This document shows positions 1 through 6,186 of a DNA stretch of 6,585 nt, piece after piece. The position numbers were made by a program, and so were the translations under genes. How positions within the stretch are numbered: position 1 is the first letter of the stretch; each line of letters opens with the position of its first letter. This stretch comes from Bacteroidales bacterium (lineage in GTDB: Bacteria; Bacteroidota; Bacteroidia; Bacteroidales; JAADJA01): the NCBI GenBank assembly GCA_030635465.1, contig DAOVYU010000062.1:1-6585 (forward strand). Reading direction: 5' to 3'. The notes beneath the pieces are model-generated. The model ran no database searches and had not been told where the DNA came from. It saw nothing but the letters and a program-made list of their open reading frames with translations.

Positions 1-486
1 CTTTTCCTGTTCAGTGTCGCTAACCGAAAACCAGTATTTTATTAAAATGATCCCTGAACGTATCAACATACGTTCAAAGTTAGGACATGAACGAAGGAAT
101 TCCCAATATTCCTCATCGGTACAAAATCCCATAACCTGTTCCACAACAGCCCTGTTATACCAGCTTCTATCTAATAAAACCATTTCACCAGCAGCAGGTA
201 AATGTGATGCATATCGTTGAAAATACCATTGAGTTCTTTCACGTTCAGTGGGTTTTGCGAGCGCCACAATCCGACTTATTCTGGGATTTAATTTTTCGGT
301 TATCCGTTTAATTGTTCCTCCCTTGCCAGCAGCATCTCTTCCTTCGAATATAACTACCACTTTTAATCCTTGTTCACGGATCCATTCCTGCAGCTTAACA
401 AGTTCTATTTGTAGGTTTTCAAGTTCTTTTATATAAAACTTTTCATCCAGTTTATCTTTTTTACCGTTTTCGTTTTTCTGTGACAT
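1..486 (-). CDS. ppk2: Polyphosphate kinase 2 (class I PPK2), N-terminal part, truncated by the window edge
   Basis: Cytosolic enzyme family that transfers phosphate between inorganic polyphosphate and nucleotides (typically NDP to NTP, reversibly). The frame is open from the ATG at 486-484 to base 1, giving 162 residues; the C-terminal part lies outside the window. Visible motifs: a Walker A loop GRDAAGKGG (about residues 49-57, Lys55), preceded by the strand VVVIFE, and the Walker B-type motif LLDRSWYNRA (about 104-113, Asp106). The stretch RTQWYFQRYASHLPAAGE between them and the later NFERMLIRSGIILIKYWFSV are also typical of single-domain class I PPK2 proteins. An in-frame TAG at 501-499 upstream leaves this ATG as the natural start; no strong Shine-Dalgarno is seen. 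It follows galK on the same strand after a 53-bp gap that holds a promoter-like sequence, so it may be transcribed separately. Family assignment is secure; which nucleotide it prefers cannot be told. Confidence 0.95.
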   Translation of the reverse strand, partial: MSQKNENGKKDKLDEKFYIKELENLQIELVKLQEWIREQGLKVVVIFEGRDAAGKGGTIKRITEKLNPRISRIVALAKPTERERTQWYFQRYASHLPAAGEMVLLDRSWYNRAVVEQVMGFCTDEEYWEFLRSCPNFERMLIRSGIILIKYWFSVSDTEQEK

Positions 487-517
487 TGTATTTATTTTCT
501 ACGATTAAAACCTTGAA

Positions 518-547
518 CAAATATAAGAAATCAATTAATTTATAGAA
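518..547 (-). promoter_or_regulatory. Candidate Bacteroidota-type promoter for ppk2
   Basis: On the minus strand the -7 box TATATTTG (525-518) matches TAnnTTTG exactly. Exactly 19 bases upstream is TTC (547-545), one base off the -33 consensus TTG. The predicted start of transcription near 511 would leave a leader of about 25 bases before the ppk2 ATG. The -33 end overlaps the last codons of galK. The region is AT-rich, so a chance match is possible. Confidence 0.4.
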
Positions 548-1703
548 TTCTTTTTACACCATCCCCTATTTCTGCAATATAAAATTCAGGAATAAGTCCA
601 GTATAATGGATATAATTTTCTCCAACATTTTTTTTGTATTCATCAATTTGATGCTTATGGACCAGACTAACTGTGCAACCTCCAAATCCCCCACCTGTCA
701 TACGTGATCCGAGAACACCTTCAACTTTTTTTGCTTCTTCAACTAAAATATCCAACTCTTCACATGAAACTTCATAATCATTCTTGAGCGATTCATGCGA
801 TTCAAACATTAAACGCCCAAATGTTTCAAGTTCTCCTTTTTTAAGTGCTTTTACGGCATCAACAACACGTTGGTTTTCATTTACTACATGTTTTGCACGT
901 TTTCTGATTACAGGATCAGTAATTTTTGTTTTGTATTTGTTAAAAGAATCAACTCCCAGATCACTTAAGTTATTAATATTCATTTCTTCGTTTAAGATTT
1001 CTACAGCTTTTTCACATTGACTTCTCCGTTCATTGTATTTAGAATCGGCAAGTGCTCTTTTTTTGTTCGTATTACTTATTACAATCTTATAATCACCCAA
1101 TTGAAGCGGGACCAATTCATAGTCAAGTGTTTCACAGTCCAGGAAAACAACATGATCTTTTTTCCCCATTGTGACTGCGAATTGGTCCATAATCCCACAC
1201 TGCATTCCGACAAACTCATTCTCTGCCAATTGTGAAATTTTAATGATTTCAAAGTTAGTTAATCCCAATTGCATTAACGAGTTTATGGCATATGCGGTAA
1301 CTACTTCAATGGATGCAGAGGAAGATAATCCAGCTCCGTTGGGTATATCACCGGCATACAACAATTCCATTCCCGGAACTGGTAATTTTCTGTTGTGAAA
1401 TTCATTTACTACTCCTAGCGGATAATTGATCCATTCATTACCAATGGGTTGGGCTGCCTGGTTTTGGCAAACTTCAGCAGTCATTGGGAAATTCATGGAT
1501 TTAAATTTGAGCATTGTTTCTATAGTTGGTCGTACCACCAGGTAAGTGCCAACTTGAAGACTACAAGGTAAAACAAACCCTCCATTATAATCAGTATGTT
1601 CTCCAATAAGATTAACACGACCAGGAGCGAAAAATACCTGAATATCTTCTACATCTCCGTCATTTATTTTAATAAATTCTTCTACAAGAGATTGAATGTT
1701 CAT
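540..1703 (-). CDS. galK: Galactokinase (GHMP kinase family)
   Basis: Phosphorylates alpha-D-galactose with ATP to galactose-1-phosphate, the first committed step of the Leloir pathway in the cytosol. The 387-residue protein has the usual galactokinase length and all three GHMP motifs: the galactokinase signature GRVNLIGEHTDY (residues 28-39), the ATP-binding loop GLSSSAS (125-131), and the C-terminal glycine-rich motif LGSRMTGGGFGGC (331-343). By alignment from memory with E. coli GalK, Arg29 and Asp173 (in CGIMDQ, 169-174) are the catalytic Arg/Asp pair, and Glu35, His36 and Asp38 line the sugar site. All are present, so it should be active. The start ATG sits in AT-rich sequence without a Shine-Dalgarno, as is common in Bacteroidota. 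It lies 71 bp downstream of the SDR-like gene on the same strand and could be co-transcribed with it. No galT, galE, galM or transporter is in view. Galactokinase rather than another sugar kinase is strongly supported by the signature. Confidence 0.97.
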   Translation of the reverse strand: MNIQSLVEEFIKINDGDVEDIQVFFAPGRVNLIGEHTDYNGGFVLPCSLQVGTYLVVRPTIETMLKFKSMNFPMTAEVCQNQAAQPIGNEWINYPLGVVNEFHNRKLPVPGMELLYAGDIPNGAGLSSSASIEVVTAYAINSLMQLGLTNFEIIKISQLAENEFVGMQCGIMDQFAVTMGKKDHVVFLDCETLDYELVPLQLGDYKIVISNTNKKRALADSKYNERRSQCEKAVEILNEEMNINNLSDLGVDSFNKYKTKITDPVIRKRAKHVVNENQRVVDAVKALKKGELETFGRLMFESHESLKNDYEVSCEELDILVEEAKKVEGVLGSRMTGGGFGGCTVSLVHKHQIDEYKKNVGENYIHYTGLIPEFYIAEIGDGVKRIL

Positions 1704-1774
1704 ATTTAAATATTGCTAAATCATATATCAAATTTTACCTCAAGGGGGTCTTTGGTAATATATCAAAAATCGTA

Positions 1775-2551
1775 TTAACCCATTGTTCCTTTTACTGCTC
1801 CGCCATCCACACTGATTGTCTGACCTGTAATGTACCCCGAAAGTGGTGAAAGCAACCATGCACCAAGGGTTCCAAACTCCAACACATCCCCCATCCTTCC
1901 GACTTTAATCTCAGATTCATATTTTTGTTTGGCTTGCTCGATACTGATATTTTCCACTTCACTCCTCTTTACATACAACCGGTATGCAGCAGGGGTATCA
2001 TGAAATCCGGGAGCCATCACATTTAGCGTAATTCCTTTATGGGCAATTTCCTGCGACAAGGTTTTTACAAATCCTACTACGGCCAAACGCAAGGAATTAC
2101 TTAATACCAGGTTTTCAATTGGTTGTTTTACCGACTTGCTTTCGATGAAAACAAATCTTCCATATTGCTGTGCTTCAAATTTTGGAAGAAAAGCCTTTGT
2201 GATTTCAACTTTCCAGCGTAAAATTGTATCATAAGCCGTATCCCAATCTTCTATATTTGTCTCCAAAAATGATTTAGCAGGTGGTCCTCCTGCATTGACT
2301 AATATACCATCGAGATACTTATCACCAATCAGGTCAATTAATTTATTAATGGTGGTGGATTTTGAAATATCTCCGCAAAGAGTTGTGATTTGATCTGAAT
2401 ATTCTTTGTAAAACTTATCTAGTTTTTCACTATTTCTTGCAACCGCAATAATATTAGCCCCATCATTCAGCAGGGCACGTGCACATCCATTTCCTAAACC
2501 ACTTGTAGCACCAGTGACAATAAACAATTTGTCCTTAATTCCTAAATCCAT
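1775..2551 (-). CDS. SDR-family oxidoreductase-like protein with a non-canonical active site
   Basis: A 258-residue Rossmann-fold protein of classical short-chain dehydrogenase/reductase length. Visible SDR features: nucleotide-binding TGATSGLG (residues 13-20), NAGG (86-89), a serine in the FIESKS strand (about 138), a Pro-Gly after the active-site helix (APGF, 180-183), and the C-terminal ISVDGG (246-251). The catalytic YxxxK is absent: aligning the helix that ends in GFVKTL places Ser151 where Tyr is expected and Arg155 where Lys is expected (SNSLR, 151-155). This, together with NAGGPP, resembles the group called BKR-like SDR-like (cd05344, recalled from memory), which is often labelled 3-oxoacyl-ACP reductase but departs from the catalytic tetrad. 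The substrate is therefore unknown and a FabG label would be misleading. NAD(P) binding is likely from the intact glycine motif. It precedes galK on the same strand; no functional link is evident. Confidence 0.88.
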   Translation of the reverse strand: MDLGIKDKLFIVTGATSGLGNGCARALLNDGANIIAVARNSEKLDKFYKEYSDQITTLCGDISKSTTINKLIDLIGDKYLDGILVNAGGPPAKSFLETNIEDWDTAYDTILRWKVEITKAFLPKFEAQQYGRFVFIESKSVKQPIENLVLSNSLRLAVVGFVKTLSQEIAHKGITLNVMAPGFHDTPAAYRLYVKRSEVENISIEQAKQKYESEIKVGRMGDVLEFGTLGAWLLSPLSGYITGQTISVDGGAVKGTMG

Positions 2552-2608
2552 AATGTCAATATTTAAATCTATGTCTATTAATCAATCTATACTCAATTTG
2601 AATTAGAC

Positions 2609-2722
2609 CGTCATCGAGCCCGCAATTTGGCTGGAGAAGCGATCTCATATTATGTACCGTATATACTTAATTGAGATTGCTTCACGCATAATCCCTATCC
2701 TACCCTTCAGTTCGCAATGACG
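2609..2722. repeat. Degraded palindromic intergenic repeat
   Basis: An imperfect 114-bp inverted repeat fills much of the 239-bp gap between the SDR-like and radical SAM genes. The outer ends are CGTCATCGAG (2609-2618) and CGCAATGACG (2713-2722), the latter reading CGTCATTGCG on the other strand. The inner ends are GAAGCGATCTCA (2636-2647) and TGAGATTGCTTC (2672-2683), which pair at 11 of 12 positions around a 24-base loop. The sequence between outer and inner ends has diverged on both sides. The CGTCATTGCGA...GAAGCAATCTC pattern recalls dispersed intergenic repeats seen in many bacterial genomes. It has no coding capacity. The rest of the gap is AT-rich with no gene that can be supported. 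Confidence 0.7.
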
Positions 2723-2790
2723 TTAATTTATTGATTTATTTTATAGTAAAAAGACATCAACAATCACTTATAATTAACTACTATTCAACA

Positions 2791-3681
2791 TCATAATCCT
2801 CTTTGCCACTCCTCCCGCAAAGAAGCCTTTTCGGGATTATAAATAGCATTTCTTAATTGATCCAGCATTTGTTCTTTATCCCTCGAAAGAATACCTTTCA
2901 AAGTCAGGTAGTTCGATGCATGATCGCTTCTAAACACCACATTTTCAAGTTCAGTATGGGAAATAAATAAAAGTTGTTCTTCCAATAATTGTGTAATATT
3001 CATTTCCTGGTAAACACCTTTAAACCTGGTTTTATAATGATCTATCCCGTAAGGAAAACTTAGTACCAGAGTAGATAAAAATTCAGGTTGAATAGCATTT
3101 ACAACTTTTGCTGAATTAATGGCATGTTGATCAGAATAAAGTTTTCCCCCAAGACCATTGATGATCATAACAGATAGTTTAATTCCTGCTTCTTTAACCT
3201 TTATTAGATTTTTAATTGTTGAAGCTGAAGATTCACCTTTATTGATCAATTCTAATAACTGATCATCCCCTGACTCAATCCCCACATACAATAATTTAAG
3301 ACCGGCTTCTTTTAATTGAATTAATTCTTTAATAGTTTTGTTCTCAATGTCTTTAGCTATGGCATAAGCAGAAATTCGAGATACTTTTGGAAAAGACTTA
3401 TTTATAGTCTCCAATATTTCAAGTAACTTGTTTGTCGACAGAACCATGGCATTTCCATCGGCCAGAAAAATCTTTCTGGTTTCCGGAGCAATTTCTGAAA
3501 AGGTATTTATCTCTGCCTTTATATCTTCAATATTTTTTACCCTGAATTTTTTGGATTTATACATTTCACAAAAGACACACTGATTCCATGAACAACCAAT
3601 TGTAATCTGGAATATTACACTGTAGGCTTCGCTGGGTGGTCTAAAAACAGGTTCATCATATTTTAATGGAAAATTAAACAT
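2791..3681 (-). CDS. Radical SAM protein of unknown function (COG1032-like), CX4CX2C cluster motif
   Basis: A 296-residue protein predicted to bind a [4Fe-4S] cluster and cleave S-adenosylmethionine. From the chosen start at Met (3681-3679), the cluster motif GCSWNQCVFC puts cysteines at residues 30, 35 and 38. The spacing is CX4CX2C rather than the usual CX3CX2C, and an aromatic residue precedes the last Cys as in other radical SAM enzymes. FLADGNA (about 72-78) would be the SAM-binding glycine motif after beta 2, ISAYA the next strand, and YVGIESGDD (about 132-140) a conserved barrel motif. No B12-binding, TRAM or SPASM extension is visible. The frame extends upstream to 3765, but that start would overlap the divergent gene; the internal Met begins FNFPLKYDEPVFRPPSEA, which looks like a typical family N terminus. 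The substrate is unknown. The open frame, divergent from the M23 gene, gives no clue to it. Confidence 0.87.
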   Translation of the reverse strand: MFNFPLKYDEPVFRPPSEAYSVIFQITIGCSWNQCVFCEMYKSKKFRVKNIEDIKAEINTFSEIAPETRKIFLADGNAMVLSTNKLLEILETINKSFPKVSRISAYAIAKDIENKTIKELIQLKEAGLKLLYVGIESGDDQLLELINKGESSASTIKNLIKVKEAGIKLSVMIINGLGGKLYSDQHAINSAKVVNAIQPEFLSTLVLSFPYGIDHYKTRFKGVYQEMNITQLLEEQLLFISHTELENVVFRSDHASNYLTLKGILSRDKEQMLDQLRNAIYNPEKASLREEWQRGL

Positions 3682-3737
3682 GCAATCTTTGATAATATTT
3701 TTAGTAATGTTTTTTACTTTAGCCAAAAATTGAACAA

Positions 3738-3745
3738 CAAAGTTA
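3738..3745 (-). promoter_or_regulatory. Possible -7 box for the radical SAM gene
   Basis: TAACTTTG on the minus strand (3745-3738) matches TAnnTTTG. No TTG is found 17-23 bases upstream, so only half of the promoter consensus is present. Transcription from here would begin near 3731, downstream of the far upstream ATG at 3765 and about 50 bases before the ATG at 3681, which agrees with the shorter start chosen for the radical SAM protein. Confidence 0.28.
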
Positions 3746-3756
3746 TAAAAATTCAC

Positions 3757-5973
3757 ATGCGACATTTATACACCATTATTTTCATCTTGCTTTTTAGTTT
3801 TGGGTCTTCTATAATTGCCCAAACAAATTATCTTCCTGAAAATCTAAACCTTTCTTACAATGGAAAATTCATTACCCACAAGCATAACCCTGAATACAGA
3901 AATATATCAGACAATGGATTGTATGGGGTTACTTACAACATCGGAAATGTTACTGATGAACAACGAGAGATTTTAAATTTCAAATTTTACGAACAGGATA
4001 AATTAGTTTATTCATTGAAACAATTGCCTGGTTCGGATCTATATATTTCAAACAGTGGTTATATAGCTGTAATGAACATGAATTTCCATTTCAAACAAGA
4101 GTTAACAATAATCATTTTTGATAAACTGGGAATGGAAATATTTAATGATTCATATGTTTATGCCTCACTATTTGGATTTTCTCCTTTAGGAAATAAGTTT
4201 GTTATTGGAACCGAAGACAAGTTGACAATTGTTGACCTGATGGAAAGCAAAACTATACACTTTGCCTGTGGAAGTAAATTTGCATTCTCACCTGATGAAA
4301 CGATATTTGCCACTAGCAGGGAAAATCAGTTGAAAGTTTACCAGAACCATAAACTTCTCAGAACTATAAATACTGATTTGTTTTATCCCCGGGGCCTTAC
4401 AATTTCAAACGATATTAATGTTGCTATTATCGGGAAAAAGGAATTAAAGATTTATTCAGTTTACGATGGAGAGTTGATTTCAGAAAATACACTGAAAGAA
4501 TACAATTCTTATCGTGATTTGAGAATTTGGAATAACAGAATATTGGCGGGAGTTCATTTTAAATTAGATGGTGTCTCAAAAGGAATTCTTCAAGTCTTTA
4601 ATTTGAGCGGAGAAATACTTGATACAGAAGAAATAGCTCATAAGAATTACCAGACATTTAATAATTCTCCTAAACTGAAATCAACAACTACCTATGATCC
4701 GATTCCCTGGCCATTCTTTCCTTTTGACACCATACATAAAGTATGGAACCACTACGAACAACACATGGGTGATGGATCGGGTGACTGGTCATACTTGCAC
4801 CAGGGATTGGATATTGAAGTGCCGATAGACGAACCAACTTATGCGGTGCAGGAAGGTTGGGTAAAACTGGTATTAACCCTTGGAGGAGCTATATACTGGA
4901 GGGTTGCCATCAGTCCTGTACAGTCTTCTGGATATTCTGATGGTTGGTTATACGCTCATCTGGTAGAAAATAGCATACAGGTGGATGTGGGGGATTATAT
5001 AGAAATGCATGATTATTTAGGGGATATTATTTATTGGTCTGATGATTGGGGTCATATCCATTTTGTAAATATCAAGGATCAGGGTGAAATATGGTATTAT
5101 GATGACGATGAATGGGGAATCAATTTTAATCCTTTATTAGCCTTAACACCCAATACAGATAATGTTCCACCTGTAATTGAGAATTTTTCATCCAGTTCAA
5201 AATTTGGATTTTATGTAAATGAAACCTCAAATTATCTTGATTCAGATGACCTTTATGGTGATGTGGATATTGTAGCTAAAATAAGTGAATACCACGGCAC
5301 GTCTGAATGGGAACAACCTGCTTTTAAAACCTATTACTGGCTTAATAAACTTCCTGAGGATACCGCCATTTTTCCGAAAACACTTGGGCAGATATTAAAC
5401 CATCAGTATCCATTTTATAGTGGTGCCAACTATTATCCATATGCTGACATCCTTTATAAAAAGGATTACAATCATCCTTCACCACCATGGATGAACTGGG
5501 ACAGGGATTACTATCAAATATTGACGAATAACAATGGTGATTCAATTATAGACCTGTCTGAAGCACAACTGGCGTTCCCAACTGCTGACTATCCTGACGG
5601 AGATTACAGGATATTTGTAGAAGCCTGGGATGAATCAGGAAACATGGCCTTAGATAGCATGGATATAACTTTTGATAATTTTAATACTGGAATTGGAGAA
5701 CCAGGCGTCTCAGATTTAATAGAGGTAAAATGTTATCCGAATCCGGCCAAAGAATATGTAGTCTTTGAGTTGAGTGTTTTGGGTTCTGGGTTTAATGTTA
5801 AGGAAAACAATGAGATTAGGATAACTGATACATTTGGTCAGCAGGTGGGTGTATTACCTATAAATAATGATAAAGTAGTTTGGGATATACGAAATATAAA
5901 TTCAGGTATATATTATTACACCTTAAAATCAGGTAATTCAATAAAATCTGGAAAGTTAATAATTTCGAAATAG
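3757..5973 (+). CDS. Secreted M23 (LytM-like) metallopeptidase with N-terminal propeller-like region and T9SS C-terminal sorting domain
   Basis: A 738-residue exported protein. Residues 1-22 form a Sec signal peptide (MRH, hydrophobic core YTIIFILLFSFGSSII, likely cleavage after Ala21). Residues about 30-320 are beta-rich with WD40/propeller-like elements (FGFSPLGNKFVIGT, FAFSPDETIFATS). An M23 domain follows (about 340-440) with a complete active-site set: His348 and Asp352 (HQGLD), His401 (YAHL), and His433/His435 (GHIHF). By analogy with LytM, His348, Asp352 and His435 bind zinc, so it should be a working zinc endopeptidase, perhaps acting on peptidoglycan cross-links. Residues about 455-645 look like beta-sandwich modules (NVPPVIENFSS; DYPDGDYRIFVEAWDESGN). 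The last 80 or so residues are a type A T9SS sorting domain: YPNPAK (660-665), GIYYYTL, and the end SGKLIISK. This implies export across the outer membrane and surface attachment or release. The frame extends to an ATG at 3730, but Met at 3757 sits at the signal peptide and avoids overlap with the divergent gene. Confidence 0.92.
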   Translation: MRHLYTIIFILLFSFGSSIIAQTNYLPENLNLSYNGKFITHKHNPEYRNISDNGLYGVTYNIGNVTDEQREILNFKFYEQDKLVYSLKQLPGSDLYISNSGYIAVMNMNFHFKQELTIIIFDKLGMEIFNDSYVYASLFGFSPLGNKFVIGTEDKLTIVDLMESKTIHFACGSKFAFSPDETIFATSRENQLKVYQNHKLLRTINTDLFYPRGLTISNDINVAIIGKKELKIYSVYDGELISENTLKEYNSYRDLRIWNNRILAGVHFKLDGVSKGILQVFNLSGEILDTEEIAHKNYQTFNNSPKLKSTTTYDPIPWPFFPFDTIHKVWNHYEQHMGDGSGDWSYLHQGLDIEVPIDEPTYAVQEGWVKLVLTLGGAIYWRVAISPVQSSGYSDGWLYAHLVENSIQVDVGDYIEMHDYLGDIIYWSDDWGHIHFVNIKDQGEIWYYDDDEWGINFNPLLALTPNTDNVPPVIENFSSSSKFGFYVNETSNYLDSDDLYGDVDIVAKISEYHGTSEWEQPAFKTYYWLNKLPEDTAIFPKTLGQILNHQYPFYSGANYYPYADILYKKDYNHPSPPWMNWDRDYYQILTNNNGDSIIDLSEAQLAFPTADYPDGDYRIFVEAWDESGNMALDSMDITFDNFNTGIGEPGVSDLIEVKCYPNPAKEYVVFELSVLGSGFNVKENNEIRITDTFGQQVGVLPINNDKVVWDIRNINSGIYYYTLKSGNSIKSGKLIISK

Positions 5974-5980
5974 GCATATC

Positions 5981-6058
5981 ATTCGTCTGACCACTGCCAG
6001 TGTGTATGCTTTCGCGCAGTGGTCCGACGAATACTGCACTGGTAGTGGTCTGGCGAAT
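5981..6058. repeat. Three-copy inverted/direct repeat cluster, hairpin-forming
   Basis: Three related units lie just after the M23 stop codon. Unit A (5981-6002) begins ATTCGTCTGACCACTGC. Unit B (6016-6032), GCAGTGGTCCGACGAAT, is its reverse complement at 16 of 17 positions. Unit C (6037-6058) ends GGTCTGGCGAAT and is the reverse complement of the full 22-base unit A at 19 of 22 positions; B and C are therefore direct repeats of each other. A can pair with B (18-base loop) or with C (34-base loop), so the two stems are mutually exclusive. Neither stem is followed by a T-run, so this is not a classical intrinsic terminator, though the RNA hairpin may still protect or end the upstream transcript. 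It may be a REP-like dispersed repeat. Confidence 0.85.
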
Positions 6059-6070
6059 CATCGTAATACA

Positions 6071-6084
6071 CACAATCCATTGTG
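6071..6084. other. Short perfect palindrome upstream of the guaA promoter
   Basis: CACAAT CC ATTGTG has perfect 6-base arms around a 2-base centre, lying 12 bases upstream of the guaA promoter-like -33 element. The size and symmetry would suit a regulator site, but palindromes this short arise by chance in AT-rich gaps and no known regulator is recognised. Confidence 0.25.
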
Positions 6085-6095
6085 AATAAATAAAT

Positions 6096-6112
6096 TTTGA
6101 CTTGAGGTCAAA
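6096..6112. promoter_or_regulatory. Operator-like palindrome over the guaA -33 element
   Basis: TTTGAC (6096-6101) and GTCAAA (6107-6112) are perfect 6-base inverted arms separated by TTGAG. The left arm contains the TTG of the predicted -33 element, so a bound dimer would block sigma-factor access. Regulation of guaA by purine supply would make sense, but no regulator can be named from this sequence. Confidence 0.35.
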
Positions 6113-6126
6113 GGGTTCTAATTTTG
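6097..6126 (+). promoter_or_regulatory. Bacteroidota-type promoter for guaA
   Basis: TTG (6097-6099), a spacer of exactly 19 bases, then TAATTTTG (6119-6126) match the Bacteroidota housekeeping promoter consensus TTG-N19-TAnnTTTG at every defined position. Transcription should start near 6131-6134, leaving a leader of about 55 bases before the ATG at 6187. The leader has an AGGAG at 6141-6145, too far from the start codon to act as its Shine-Dalgarno. Confidence 0.75.
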
Positions 6127-6186
6127 CGGCCTTTAAAACTAGGAGATTAAAATAAAGAAAGTCATTCAATAATTCATTAATTCTAA

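Noticed and set aside
14..436. Two plus-strand open frames opposite ppk2
   Set aside because: They lie antisense to a frame with clear Walker A and B motifs of PPK2 and have no recognisable features of their own.
784..1398. Three plus-strand open frames opposite galK
   Set aside because: They are antisense to conserved galactokinase motifs and overlap one another.
1723..1767. Two direct copies of ATATATCAAA (1723-1732 and 1758-1767) in the gap upstream of galK
   Set aside because: Ten-base AT-rich matches are expected by chance and there is no clear promoter element for them to flank.
5342..5545. A 67-codon minus-strand open frame inside the M23 gene
   Set aside because: It lies within a well-supported coding frame on the other strand and has no domain.
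5981..6058. CRISPR array or intrinsic terminator
   Set aside because: The three units are partly inverted, have unequal short gaps of 13 and 4 bases, and are not followed by a T-run, so neither description fits.
6127..6186. Purine riboswitch or attenuator in the guaA leader
   Set aside because: The predicted leader is only about 55 bases, AT-rich, and shows no aptamer-like stems or terminator hairpin.
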